DNA from: Bacteroidales bacterium
GTDB taxonomy: Bacteria > Bacteroidota > Bacteroidia > Bacteroidales > UBA932
Length of the DNA: 44,192 nucleotides
Direction of reading: 5' to 3'
Assembly: GCA_017960585.1 (NCBI GenBank)
Contig: JAGCYX010000040.1
Span: forward strand, 1 to 44,192
Part shown: piece by piece, positions 23,665-31,280 of the stretch
How positions within the stretch are numbered: the first letter of the stretch is position 1
How the letters are laid out: each line of letters begins with the position of its first letter
The notes under the pieces: model-generated
The model's input: the letters and a program-made list of their open reading frames with translations, nothing else
Database searches by the model: none
What the model was told of the DNA's origin: nothing
Translations under genes and position numbers: made by a program

Positions 23665-24546
23665 ATGGCACACCGCTCCGGATTCGTTTGCATCATCGGC
23701 AACCCGAACGTCGGGAAGTCCACGCTGATGAACGCGCTGGTGGGCGAGAAGCTCTCCATCGTGACGGCGAAGGCGCAGACCACGCGCCACCGCATCATGG
23801 GCATCGTGAACGGGGAAGACTGGCAGATCGTGTATTCCGACACGCCGGGCATCCTCAAGCCCAACTACCGTCTCCAGCAGAACATGATGAATTTCGTGGA
23901 CGGCGCCATCGGCGACGCCGACGTCATCCTCTATGTCACGGACACGGTGGAGACGCCCGACAAGAACAGCGAATACGTGGACAAGCTCTCCCGCGTGGAG
24001 TGCCCCGTGATCGTGGTCGTCAACAAGATCGACATCAGCGACCAGCCGCGCGTGACGGAGCTCCTCGCCTACTGGCAGGAGAAGCTCCCCGCCGCCACGG
24101 TCATCCCGGCTTCCGCCCAGGAGAAATTCAACCTCGAGAGCATTCTGGACGCCGTCCTGGAACGGCTTCCGGAATGCCCGCCGTGGTTCGACAAGGACGC
24201 CTTCACGGACAAGAACCTCCGCTTCTTCGCCTCGGAGATCATCCGGGAGAAGATCCTCCTCAACTACAAGGAGGAGATTCCCTACTGCTGCGAAGTGGGC
24301 ATCGAGTCCTTCAAGGAAGGGGCCGAGCGCTATGACATCGGCGCCGTCATCTACGTGATGCGCGAATCCCAGAAGGGCATCATCATCGGGCGGCAGGGCT
24401 CCGCCCTCAAGAAGGTAGGCACCCAGGCCCGCATCGATATGGAAGACTTCTTCCAGAAGAAGGTCTTCCTGCAGATCTACGTGAAGGTGGATCCCGACTG
24501 GCGGGAGAGCCGGCGCGAGCTGCGCAAATTCGGTTACGAAGACTAA
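23665..24546 (+). CDS. era: GTPase Era
   Basis: Era binds the 3' end of 16S rRNA and assists 30S assembly. The 293-residue protein has G1 GNPNVGKS at 12-19, the TAKAQTTRHRI switch region at 34-44, G3 DTPG at 59-62, G4 NKID at 120-123 and a C-terminal type II KH domain with IIIGRQGSALKKVG. Length is normal and all key residues are present. It starts one base after rluB, and parC follows five bases after its stop; the pairing with a second ribosome-maturation gene makes functional sense. Confidence 0.96.
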   Translation: MAHRSGFVCIIGNPNVGKSTLMNALVGEKLSIVTAKAQTTRHRIMGIVNGEDWQIVYSDTPGILKPNYRLQQNMMNFVDGAIGDADVILYVTDTVETPDKNSEYVDKLSRVECPVIVVVNKIDISDQPRVTELLAYWQEKLPAATVIPASAQEKFNLESILDAVLERLPECPPWFDKDAFTDKNLRFFASEIIREKILLNYKEEIPYCCEVGIESFKEGAERYDIGAVIYVMRESQKGIIIGRQGSALKKVGTQARIDMEDFFQKKVFLQIYVKVDPDWRESRRELRKFGYED

Positions 24547-24551
24547 AACCT

Positions 24552-27389
24552 ATGGAAGAAGAGAATATCATCACCGAAGAAGAAATCATCGAAGACGACG
24601 ACAAGGTCATCGAAGACGAGGGAGAATCCTCGGGCCGTTTCGACAAGATGCTGGAGGCGGACGCGCACAAGTTCAAGCTCTCCGGCATGTTCAAGGACTG
24701 GTACCTGGACTATGCCTCCTACGTGATCCTGCACCGGGCCGTGCCGCACATCTCGGACGGACTCAAACCCGTGCAGCGGCGCGTGCTGTACACGATGGCC
24801 GAAATGGACGACGGCCGCTTCACCAAGGTGGCGAACATCGTCGGCCAGGCGATGCAGTACCACCCGCACGGCGACCAGTCCATCCTCGGCGCCCTCGTCA
24901 CGCTGGGCCAGAAGGGCCTGCTCGTCGACTGCCAGGGTAACTGGGGTAATATCTTCACCGGCGACTCCAACGCCGCGCCGCGATACATCGAGGCCCGGCT
25001 CACCAAGTTCGCCAAGGAGGTGGTGTTCGACCCGAAGGTCACCCCCTGGATGACTTCCTACGACGGACGCAAGCAGGAGCCGACCGAGCTCCCGGTGCGT
25101 TTCCCGCTGCTGCTCGCACAGGGCACGGAAGGCATCGGCGTGGGTCTCGCCTCCAAGATTCTTCCGCACAACTTCAACGAACTCCTGGACGCCTCCGTGG
25201 CCATCCTCGAGGGCAAGCCCTACGAAATCTACCCCGACTTCCCCACCGGCGGCTTCGCCGACTGCAGCAAGTATATGCAGGGGCGGCGCGGCGGCTCCGT
25301 CAAGGTACGCGCCCGCATCGAGAAGATCGACAAGAACACCGTCGCCATCACGGAAATCCCCTACGGGAAATACACCAAGGACATCATCGACTCCGTCCTG
25401 CGGGCCAAGGACAAGGGCAAGATCAAGATCAAGAAGATCGAGGACATGACCACCGACAAGGTGGACATCCTGATCCACCTGCCCAACGACGTCTCCCCCG
25501 ACAAGACCATCGACGCCCTGTACGCGTTCACGGACTGCGAAGTCAACATCGCGCCCAACGCCTGCGTGATCAAGGACAACAAGCCCCAGTTCCTGACCGT
25601 CCACGACATCCTCGAGTACGGCACCTGTCACACCCGCGACCTGCTGCTCCAGGAGCTGCGGATCAAGCTGGACGAACTCGAGGCCGACTGGCACTACACT
25701 TCGCTGGAGCGTATCTTCTTCGAGAACCGCATCTACAAGCTCCTCGAACAGGACCAGCAGGACTGGGACACCCAGATCCAGGACATCTTCACGCAGATGA
25801 AGCTGTACCAGGACCTCTTCCGCCGGGAGATCGTCCTGGACGACATCCTCAAGCTCGTGGAGAAGCCGGTCCGCAAGATCTCCAAGTTCGACACCAAGGC
25901 CATCGACGAGAAGATCCTCGCCCTGGAGGACCAGATGGCCGTCGTGCGCGACAACATCGAGCACATCGACCGCTACACCATCGACTGGTTCAAGGCCCTG
26001 AAGAAGAAGTACGGCAAGGACTATCCGCGCCGCACCGAGCTAACCGGCTTCGAGACCATCACGGCCACCAAGGTCATCAACAACAACGCCAAGCTCCAGG
26101 CCAACCTGGCCGAGGGCTTCGTGGGCATCGGCCTCAAGCGTGACGACGGCGGCGAGTTCATCTGCGACTGCTCCGACCTGTCGGAGATCATCGTCATCGG
26201 CCGCGACGGCAAGTACCGCATCACCAAGGTGGAGGACAAGGCCTTCTTCGGCAAGGACCTGCTGTACGTGGGCCTGTTCAACCGCGGCGACTCCCGGACC
26301 ATCTACAACGTCATCTACCGCGAGGGCAAGAGTTCCGTCTACTACGCCAAGCGCTTCGCCGTCACCTCCGTGACGCGCAACACCGAATACGACATCACCA
26401 CCGGCGCCCCCGGTTCGCAGATCGTCTGGTTCACCGCCAACCACAACGGCGAGGCCGAGACCGTGCGCGTGGCGCTGCGGCCGAAACCCAAGCTCAAGAA
26501 GACCAGCTTCGAGTACGACTTCTCCACGCTGGCCGTCAAGAGCAAGACCGCCCGCGGCAACCTCGTCAGCAAGAACGCCATCCGCACCATCACCCTCAAG
26601 AGCAAGGGCGTGAGCACCATCACCGGCAAGGACATCTGGTACGACACCGATATCCAGAAGCTCAACGAGGACGGTCACGGCATCTGGCTCGGCCAGTTCA
26701 AGGACGACGACAAGGTGCTGGCCGTCTTCAAGAACGGCACCTTCTACACCACCTCCTTCGACCTGGTCAACCGCTACCAGGGCGACGTGCTGCTGATCGA
26801 GAAGTTCGACCCCGACAAGACCTTCACCGCCCTCTACTGGGACGGCGCCGTGAAGAGTTTCTACGTCAAGCGCTTCTCCTTCGTGCCCAGCGACAACACC
26901 CCGCTCAGCTTCATCTCCGACGCTCCCAAGTCCTACCTGGTGGACCTCAGCGGCGATGCACATCCGCGCTACGAAGTTGTCTGGAAGCTCTCCGACAAGG
27001 AGCCCGAGGCCGTCGAGGCCGAGGCCTGGATCGGCAAGAAGGGCTACGCCGCCAAGGGCAAGAAGTGCGCCGAGCGCGGGGAGGTAAAGAATGTCAGATT
27101 TATTGAGCCGATTCCTAACGAGCAGGAATCGGTTCAGATAGCTGACGCATCGGGGGACGAATCCCCCGAACCCCCTGCGTCGCTGCGCTCCGACTACCAG
27201 GAGGAAACGGAAGGGGATTCGCCGGTCACGCCGGCGAATGACGAGGTGGTCGTTCCGGCGAATGACGAACCGGTAGTCGCGCCGAGCGAGCCTGTCGTCA
27301 TTCCGGGCGAAGACCCGGAACCTCCCGCCGACCTCTCCGACGTCCCGGACTTCCCCGGCGGCCTCTTCGAGGAACCGACGCTGTTCTAA
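24552..27389 (+). CDS. parC: DNA topoisomerase IV subunit A
   Basis: The 945-residue protein has the type IIA breakage-reunion domain with the YHPHGDQS motif at 103-110 and catalytic Tyr145 in SNAAPRYIEARL, followed by the six-bladed C-terminal region. No GyrA-box (QRRGGKG) is seen, which favours ParC over GyrA. ParC decatenates daughter chromosomes with ParE, which is not in this window. Residues from about 850 to the end are acidic, proline rich and encoded by several palindromic sequences (27108-27320); they look like a tail grown by in-frame insertion. It ends the exbB-parC run and is followed by a strong terminator. Confidence 0.93.
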   Translation: MEEENIITEEEIIEDDDKVIEDEGESSGRFDKMLEADAHKFKLSGMFKDWYLDYASYVILHRAVPHISDGLKPVQRRVLYTMAEMDDGRFTKVANIVGQAMQYHPHGDQSILGALVTLGQKGLLVDCQGNWGNIFTGDSNAAPRYIEARLTKFAKEVVFDPKVTPWMTSYDGRKQEPTELPVRFPLLLAQGTEGIGVGLASKILPHNFNELLDASVAILEGKPYEIYPDFPTGGFADCSKYMQGRRGGSVKVRARIEKIDKNTVAITEIPYGKYTKDIIDSVLRAKDKGKIKIKKIEDMTTDKVDILIHLPNDVSPDKTIDALYAFTDCEVNIAPNACVIKDNKPQFLTVHDILEYGTCHTRDLLLQELRIKLDELEADWHYTSLERIFFENRIYKLLEQDQQDWDTQIQDIFTQMKLYQDLFRREIVLDDILKLVEKPVRKISKFDTKAIDEKILALEDQMAVVRDNIEHIDRYTIDWFKALKKKYGKDYPRRTELTGFETITATKVINNNAKLQANLAEGFVGIGLKRDDGGEFICDCSDLSEIIVIGRDGKYRITKVEDKAFFGKDLLYVGLFNRGDSRTIYNVIYREGKSSVYYAKRFAVTSVTRNTEYDITTGAPGSQIVWFTANHNGEAETVRVALRPKPKLKKTSFEYDFSTLAVKSKTARGNLVSKNAIRTITLKSKGVSTITGKDIWYDTDIQKLNEDGHGIWLGQFKDDDKVLAVFKNGTFYTTSFDLVNRYQGDVLLIEKFDPDKTFTALYWDGAVKSFYVKRFSFVPSDNTPLSFISDAPKSYLVDLSGDAHPRYEVVWKLSDKEPEAVEAEAWIGKKGYAAKGKKCAERGEVKNVRFIEPIPNEQESVQIADASGDESPEPPASLRSDYQEETEGDSPVTPANDEVVVPANDEPVVAPSEPVVIPGEDPEPPADLSDVPDFPGGLFEEPTLF
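27108..27132. repeat. Palindrome in the parC tail
   Basis: CCGATTCCT (27108-27116) and AGGAATCGG (27124-27132) are exact inverted repeats separated by seven bases. It encodes part of the unconserved tail. Confidence 0.65.
27144..27181. repeat. Nested palindrome in the parC tail
   Basis: Outer arms GACGCA (27144-27149) and TGCGTC (27176-27181) enclose an inner 7-bp hairpin, CGGGGGA (27151-27157), loop CGAA, TCCCCCG (27162-27168). All of it is translated in frame. Confidence 0.65.
27217..27239. repeat. dRS3-like palindrome in the parC tail
   Basis: ATTCGCCGG (27217-27225), loop TCACG, CCGGCGAAT (27231-27239), followed by GACGA. The layout matches the element at 41254-41274 and the ATTC-N-GAAT plan of Neisseria dRS3 repeats. 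Confidence 0.65.
27301..27320. repeat. Third palindrome of the parC tail, opposite orientation
   Basis: TTCCGGG (27301-27307), loop CGAAGA, CCCGGAA (27314-27320), preceded by GTCA, so it reads as the reverse complement of the GAATGAC-ended elements. Translated as IPGEDPEP. Confidence 0.6.
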
Positions 27390-27417
27390 GCCTCATCTGA
27401 TTATCAATCAGTTACAA

Positions 27418-27449
27418 AATAACTCCGGGCAGATTTGCCCGGAGTTATT
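27418..27449. terminator. Bidirectional hairpin terminator between parC and the recJ operon
   Basis: A perfect 13-bp stem AATAACTCCGGGC (27418-27430) and GCCCGGAGTTATT (27437-27449) with a six-base loop AGATTT. AT-rich ends on both strands let it act for parC and for the convergent PPC gene that ends at 27477. Confidence 0.9.
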
Positions 27450-27476
27450 GTATAAGTCACGGATACTCAATGACGG

Positions 27477-27935
27477 TTAGAATTTGTAAAGATACAGTCC
27501 TGTCTCGTCGTCGTATTCCCGGCCGGCGAAGGTGTCGCCGAATTCATCGACGAGCAGTTCGCAGGCGCCGTTGATCCGGGCGCTGAGCAGGTGGCCGCCG
27601 ACGCAGCTGTAGTCTTCGCGGCTGCAGGTCGCATGCACGTGCAGGTAGGGCTGCTTGTCCTTCTGGGAGATGTTGCCGGTGAGGTTGGTGATCTCCATCT
27701 GCTCGGTGAAGGTCTTGTCCACGTACTGCTTCGTGGCGGGGTCGTACATCCGGAAGGTGGCCTCGCTGATGGCGCCGATGCCGCGCACCTGGCCGCAATA
27801 GACGGTCAGATCCTTGCAAAAGGCTGCGAGAGCCTCCATCAATTCCACGTGATTGTCGAGGCTGACGATATAGCGGCGGTTGGCGTCTTCGATGAGGTTG
27901 GAACTGATCCGGCGGACTTTCTTGTATTTGTACAT
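27477..27935 (-). CDS. PPC-domain (DUF296) protein
   Basis: The 152-residue protein fits the plant and prokaryote conserved (PPC) domain: the YLHVHAT motif with His99 and His101, the GGHLL motif with His115, and a central stretch GIGAISEATFRMYD. These His residues bind metal in solved prokaryotic members, which form trimers. In plants the domain is joined to an AT-hook; here only a basic MYKYKKVRR N-terminus is present. The ATG at 27935 is chosen because it is the first in the family-like frame and lies two bases after the upstream stop; a longer open frame to 28376 overlaps that gene. Last gene of the recJ transcript. Function in bacteria is unknown. Confidence 0.85.
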   Translation of the reverse strand: MYKYKKVRRISSNLIEDANRRYIVSLDNHVELMEALAAFCKDLTVYCGQVRGIGAISEATFRMYDPATKQYVDKTFTEQMEITNLTGNISQKDKQPYLHVHATCSREDYSCVGGHLLSARINGACELLVDEFGDTFAGREYDDETGLYLYKF

Positions 27936-27937
27936 GG

Positions 27938-28717
27938 CTATTTGGAAGAGGACGAGAACAAAGCGTAGATCAGCACCGGGACGGTGACGGGGCAGAAGGC
28001 GATCAGGCCGATGCCGCGCAGGGTGCGCAGGAACAGATAACCCAGGCGATGGCCGGAGCGGCGCTTCGCGAGGGACCATTCGCACAGCGTGCCGGGCAAC
28101 AGGCCGAGCATGACGGCGCAAGGCAGCATATACAGCCGCATCGTCGGGATGCCGTAGTATAGCGCCGCGCCCGCAAAGAGGGCGACGAGCACGCCTTCGG
28201 CGATGCGCAAGCCCTTCGGGAAGCTGTTTCCGAGCCCCTCGACGGAGCGGAACCGGGGCACGCTGCGGGTGCCCGCCAGATACATCAGCAACAGCAGGAT
28301 CACAAGGCCCGCGACCGACAGGAAGGTGTTGATCTTGAAGAACTCCACGAAGCCGGCCAGCAGCGACGGAGAGCATAGCACAATCATGACGCCCACCAGC
28401 ACGACCGTCCCCAGAAACGCGGGGAAAAACAGGCGCGCGGCCGCTTGCTTCCCTTTTTTCGAGGTGATTTCCTTCACCGGACAGGTCAGCAGGTCAATGG
28501 CGGTGATGACAATCCAGGCGAGCAGCACCCAGCCCCAGATGAACTGGGTCTTGTCCATTACGTCGCCGGCAGCGGCCTTCTCATAGGCCTTGGCGAGGAA
28601 ACTCGCGCCCGCGTTTCCGCCGCCGAACGGGAGGCAGGGGTACAACAGCCCGGCCATAAGACCGCCGGACAACACAAGCCCGAGCAGGAAACGGGGAACG
28701 ACGCTCTCGTCCTTCAT
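27938..28717 (-). CDS. Unknown multi-pass membrane protein
   Basis: I do not recognise this 259-residue protein. It has about six hydrophobic segments: near 9-28, 60-78, 97-116, 128-147, 178-212 (probably two) and 237-253. Between the first two is a periplasmic or cytoplasmic loop GGGNAGASFLAKAYEKAAAGD. No catalytic motif, repeat or metal site is obvious. The ATG at 28717 is three bases after the recJ stop and the gene ends two bases before the PPC gene, so it is the middle gene of a three-gene transcript. Its link to either neighbour is unclear. Confidence 0.75.
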   Translation of the reverse strand: MKDESVVPRFLLGLVLSGGLMAGLLYPCLPFGGGNAGASFLAKAYEKAAAGDVMDKTQFIWGWVLLAWIVITAIDLLTCPVKEITSKKGKQAAARLFFPAFLGTVVLVGVMIVLCSPSLLAGFVEFFKINTFLSVAGLVILLLLMYLAGTRSVPRFRSVEGLGNSFPKGLRIAEGVLVALFAGAALYYGIPTMRLYMLPCAVMLGLLPGTLCEWSLAKRRSGHRLGYLFLRTLRGIGLIAFCPVTVPVLIYALFSSSSK

Positions 28718-28720
28718 GAT

Positions 28721-30454
28721 TTAAAGGATGTCTTCCCGCTCGCGGATGTCGCGGATGCGGAGCTGGATGGAGGCGGAGCCGCGGTAGTAATTCTCCACGA
28801 TGGCGTAGCAGACGTCGATCGGGTTGCCCTCGCGGATATAATCATAGTAGTCCGCCATATTGAAGGCGATCGAAGGGATCTGGTGGTAGGGCTGGGACTC
28901 CTGGATAAGGTCCAGCTTGAGATGGACGCCGCCGCCCCCGACCTTGCGGCCCGAACCTGCGTCGTAGACGTTCTCCGTCATGAAGATGGGGTTGTTGTTG
29001 CCGGGGCCGAAAGGCTGGAACTGCTTGAGGATGCGGGAGAACTTGGGCGTGATCTGCGCGAAGTCCAGTTTGGCGTCGATTTCCACGAGGGGGATGAGCA
29101 TCTCGGACGTGATCTTGCCGGCGATGAAAGCGTCCATGCGCCGGGCGAACTCTTCGAGGTTCTCCTCCTTGAGCGTGAGGCCGGCGGCATAGACGTGTCC
29201 GCCGAAGTTCTCGAGCAGGTCGGCGCAGCTCTCGATGGCCCCGTACAGGTCGAAACCCGCGATGCTGCGGGCGGAACCCGTCACGAAACCGTTCGACTTG
29301 GTCAGGACGACCGTGGGTTTGTAATAAGCCTCCACGAGGCGGGAGGCGACGATGCCCACGACGCCCTTGCTCCATTTGGGATTGTAGACGATCGTGGCGT
29401 TCTCGCGGGCGAGGCAGACACCGGACTGCACCATCTCCAGGGCCTCCTGGGTGATCTCCCGGTCGATATTCTTGCGTTCGTTGTTATTCTCGTTGATTTT
29501 CTCCCCAATGCGCATCGCCGTCATGGCGTCCGTGGCCTTGAGGAGCTCCACGGCCAGGCGGCCGGACTCCATGCGCCCCGCCGCGTTGATGCGCGGACCA
29601 ATCTTGAAGACGATGTCGTCGATGGAGATGTGGCCCGGCTCCAGATTGGAGAGGGTGATCATGGCCGCGAGGCCCTTGCAGGGGTTCTCGTTCAGCTGCT
29701 TCAGGCCGAAATGCGCCAGGATGCGGTTCTCCCCGACCATCGTCACGAGGTCGGAGGAAATGCTGACCACCAGCAGGTCGAGCAGCGGGATCAGGGACTC
29801 GAACGGAACGCCGAACTGCTTCGAATAGGCCTGCACGAGCTTGAAGCCCACGCCGCAGCCGGACAGGTCGTCGAAGGGATACTTGCAGTCCTCACGCTTG
29901 GGGTCCAGCACCGCCACGGCCTTCGGAAGCGATTCCTCCGGAAGATGGTGGTCGCAGATAATCACCTCCAGGCCCTTGCTGCGGGCGTATTCGACCTTGT
30001 CGATGGCCTTGATGCCGCAGTCGAGCGTGATGATGAGCTTGAAGCCGCCGTCCGCGGCCCAGTCGATGCCCTTGTAGGACACGCCGTAGCCCTCGTCGTA
30101 GCGGTCGGGAATGTAGAAATCCACCTGGTCGGTGAAACGCTGGATGAAGGAATAGACCAGCGCGACGGCGGTCGTGCCGTCCACGTCATAGTCGCCGTAG
30201 ACCAGGATCTTCTCGCCGGTGGTGATAGCGCGGTGCAGCCGCTCCACCGCCTTGTCCATGTCCTTCATCAGGAAGGGATCGTGGAGGGCGTCCAGCGTAG
30301 GGCGGAAGAAGGCGCGCGCCTGCTCGAAAGTCTCGACGCCGCGCTTGACAAGCAGCTCGGCCAGCACCTTGTCGATGCCGACTTCCGTGGAGAGCCGCTC
30401 CACCTTCGCGGGGTCGGCCGGCTCCTTGAGTATCCACTTGCATTCTTTCGCCAT
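28721..30454 (-). CDS. recJ: Single-stranded-DNA-specific exonuclease RecJ
   Basis: RecJ degrades single-stranded DNA 5' to 3' in recombination and mismatch repair. The 577-residue protein has the DHH phosphoesterase motifs: GDYDVDGTT (D88, D90, D92), LDCGI, CDHH at 167-170, and the VSISSDLV motif near 230; then the RINAAGRM segment (about 288-295), and a DHHA1 domain with FGGH at 417-420, plus a C-terminal OB-like part. The ATG at 30454 (MAKECKWILK) is chosen; a TTG three codons upstream lies inside the -7 box. The length agrees with the family. Confidence 0.95.
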   Translation of the reverse strand: MAKECKWILKEPADPAKVERLSTEVGIDKVLAELLVKRGVETFEQARAFFRPTLDALHDPFLMKDMDKAVERLHRAITTGEKILVYGDYDVDGTTAVALVYSFIQRFTDQVDFYIPDRYDEGYGVSYKGIDWAADGGFKLIITLDCGIKAIDKVEYARSKGLEVIICDHHLPEESLPKAVAVLDPKREDCKYPFDDLSGCGVGFKLVQAYSKQFGVPFESLIPLLDLLVVSISSDLVTMVGENRILAHFGLKQLNENPCKGLAAMITLSNLEPGHISIDDIVFKIGPRINAAGRMESGRLAVELLKATDAMTAMRIGEKINENNNERKNIDREITQEALEMVQSGVCLARENATIVYNPKWSKGVVGIVASRLVEAYYKPTVVLTKSNGFVTGSARSIAGFDLYGAIESCADLLENFGGHVYAAGLTLKEENLEEFARRMDAFIAGKITSEMLIPLVEIDAKLDFAQITPKFSRILKQFQPFGPGNNNPIFMTENVYDAGSGRKVGGGGVHLKLDLIQESQPYHQIPSIAFNMADYYDYIREGNPIDVCYAIVENYYRGSASIQLRIRDIREREDIL

Positions 30455-30460
30455 ATCATA

Positions 30461-30468
30461 CAAAGATA
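30461..30468 (-). promoter_or_regulatory. -7 promoter box for the recJ transcript
   Basis: On the minus strand TATCTTTG matches TAnnTTTG exactly and lies six bases before the recJ ATG, which predicts an almost leaderless mRNA. The region upstream is very AT rich but has no clear -33 TTTG. Confidence 0.6.
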
Positions 30469-30497
30469 ATAATTTTTTAGTTATTCCATCTTTTTTG

Positions 30498-30505
30498 TAA
30501 CTTTG
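30498..30505 (+). promoter_or_regulatory. -7 promoter box for the steroid-reductase-like operon
   Basis: TAACTTTG matches TAnnTTTG exactly. Only three bases separate it from the ATG at 30509, so transcription would begin at or next to the start codon. It is divergent from the recJ box, 29 bases away. Confidence 0.5.
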
Positions 30506-30508
30506 GCT

Positions 30509-31279
30509 ATGCTTTCATTGCCTGCCTTTTACGTATTCCTGCTTGTGATGGCCGTCCTTGCCGTCGTGGTCTTCATCAGTCTGTACCACGTGGATGCGGG
30601 ATACGGCAAATTCTACGGTCCCAAGTGGGGGCCGTCCCTGAACAACCGGCTCGGATGGATCCTGATGGAGGCGCCCGTATTCGTGGCAATGCTCCTGCTC
30701 TGGTGGCTTTCGGACCGCCGGGCAGACGGCGTCCGCCTGGTCTTCCTGCTGCTGTTCGAACTGCATTACTTCCACCGTTCCTTCGTTTTCCCGCTGCAGA
30801 TCCGCGGCCGCAGCCGCATGCCGGTGAGCATCGTCCTGATGGGCGTGCTCTTCAATACCCTCAACGCCCTGATGCAGGGCGGCTGGATCTTCTATTTCTC
30901 CCCGGCGGACGCTTATCCGGCGAGCTGGCTGACCAGCCTGCCCTTCCTCACGGGAACGCTGCTGTTCTTCGCCGGCATGGCCGTCAACATCCACTCCGAC
31001 TCGGTCATCCGCCATTTGCGGAAGCCCGGCGACACGGCGCACTACCTGCCGAAGGCGGGGATGTTCCGCTATGTGACGAGCGCCAACTATTTCGGCGAAT
31101 TCGTCGAGTGGGTGGGCTTCGCCATCCTGACCTGGTCGTGGTCGGGGGCCGTTTTCGCCCTGTGGACCTTCGCCAACCTGGCCCCGCGTGCCGCGCGGAT
31201 CTATGAACTGTACAGCCGGGAATTCCCCGACGAACTGGACACGCACAAGACGCGGCGTATCCTTCCGTTTATCTATTGA
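30509..31279 (+). CDS. Steroid 5-alpha-reductase (SRD5A) family membrane enzyme
   Basis: The 256-residue protein aligns by eye with human SRD5A2 along its length. It has six or seven membrane segments, Glu54 in LMEAPVF and Tyr87 in HYFHRSFVFPL, positions equivalent to the catalytic Glu57 and Tyr91 of SRD5A2. The NADPH-binding C-terminus is conserved: NIHSDSVIRHLRKPGD (160-175), FRYVTSANYFGEFVEWVGFA (186-205) and a final ILPFIY. The family reduces the delta4 double bond of 3-oxo steroids with NADPH; gut Bacteroidota homologues act on 3-oxo-delta4 bile acids. Start at ATG 30509; a TTG two codons earlier lies in the -7 box. The next gene begins one base after its stop. The substrate here is inferred. 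Confidence 0.88.
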   Translation: MLSLPAFYVFLLVMAVLAVVVFISLYHVDAGYGKFYGPKWGPSLNNRLGWILMEAPVFVAMLLLWWLSDRRADGVRLVFLLLFELHYFHRSFVFPLQIRGRSRMPVSIVLMGVLFNTLNALMQGGWIFYFSPADAYPASWLTSLPFLTGTLLFFAGMAVNIHSDSVIRHLRKPGDTAHYLPKAGMFRYVTSANYFGEFVEWVGFAILTWSWSGAVFALWTFANLAPRAARIYELYSREFPDELDTHKTRRILPFIY

Positions 31280-31280
31280 G

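Noticed and set aside
24552..27389. GyrA as the identity of the type IIA topoisomerase subunit
   Set aside because: No GyrA-box is seen and the core and C-terminal sequence fit the Bacteroidota ParC type.
28445..30469. A 674-codon plus-strand frame opposite recJ
   Set aside because: recJ on the minus strand has all catalytic motifs; the plus frame has none.
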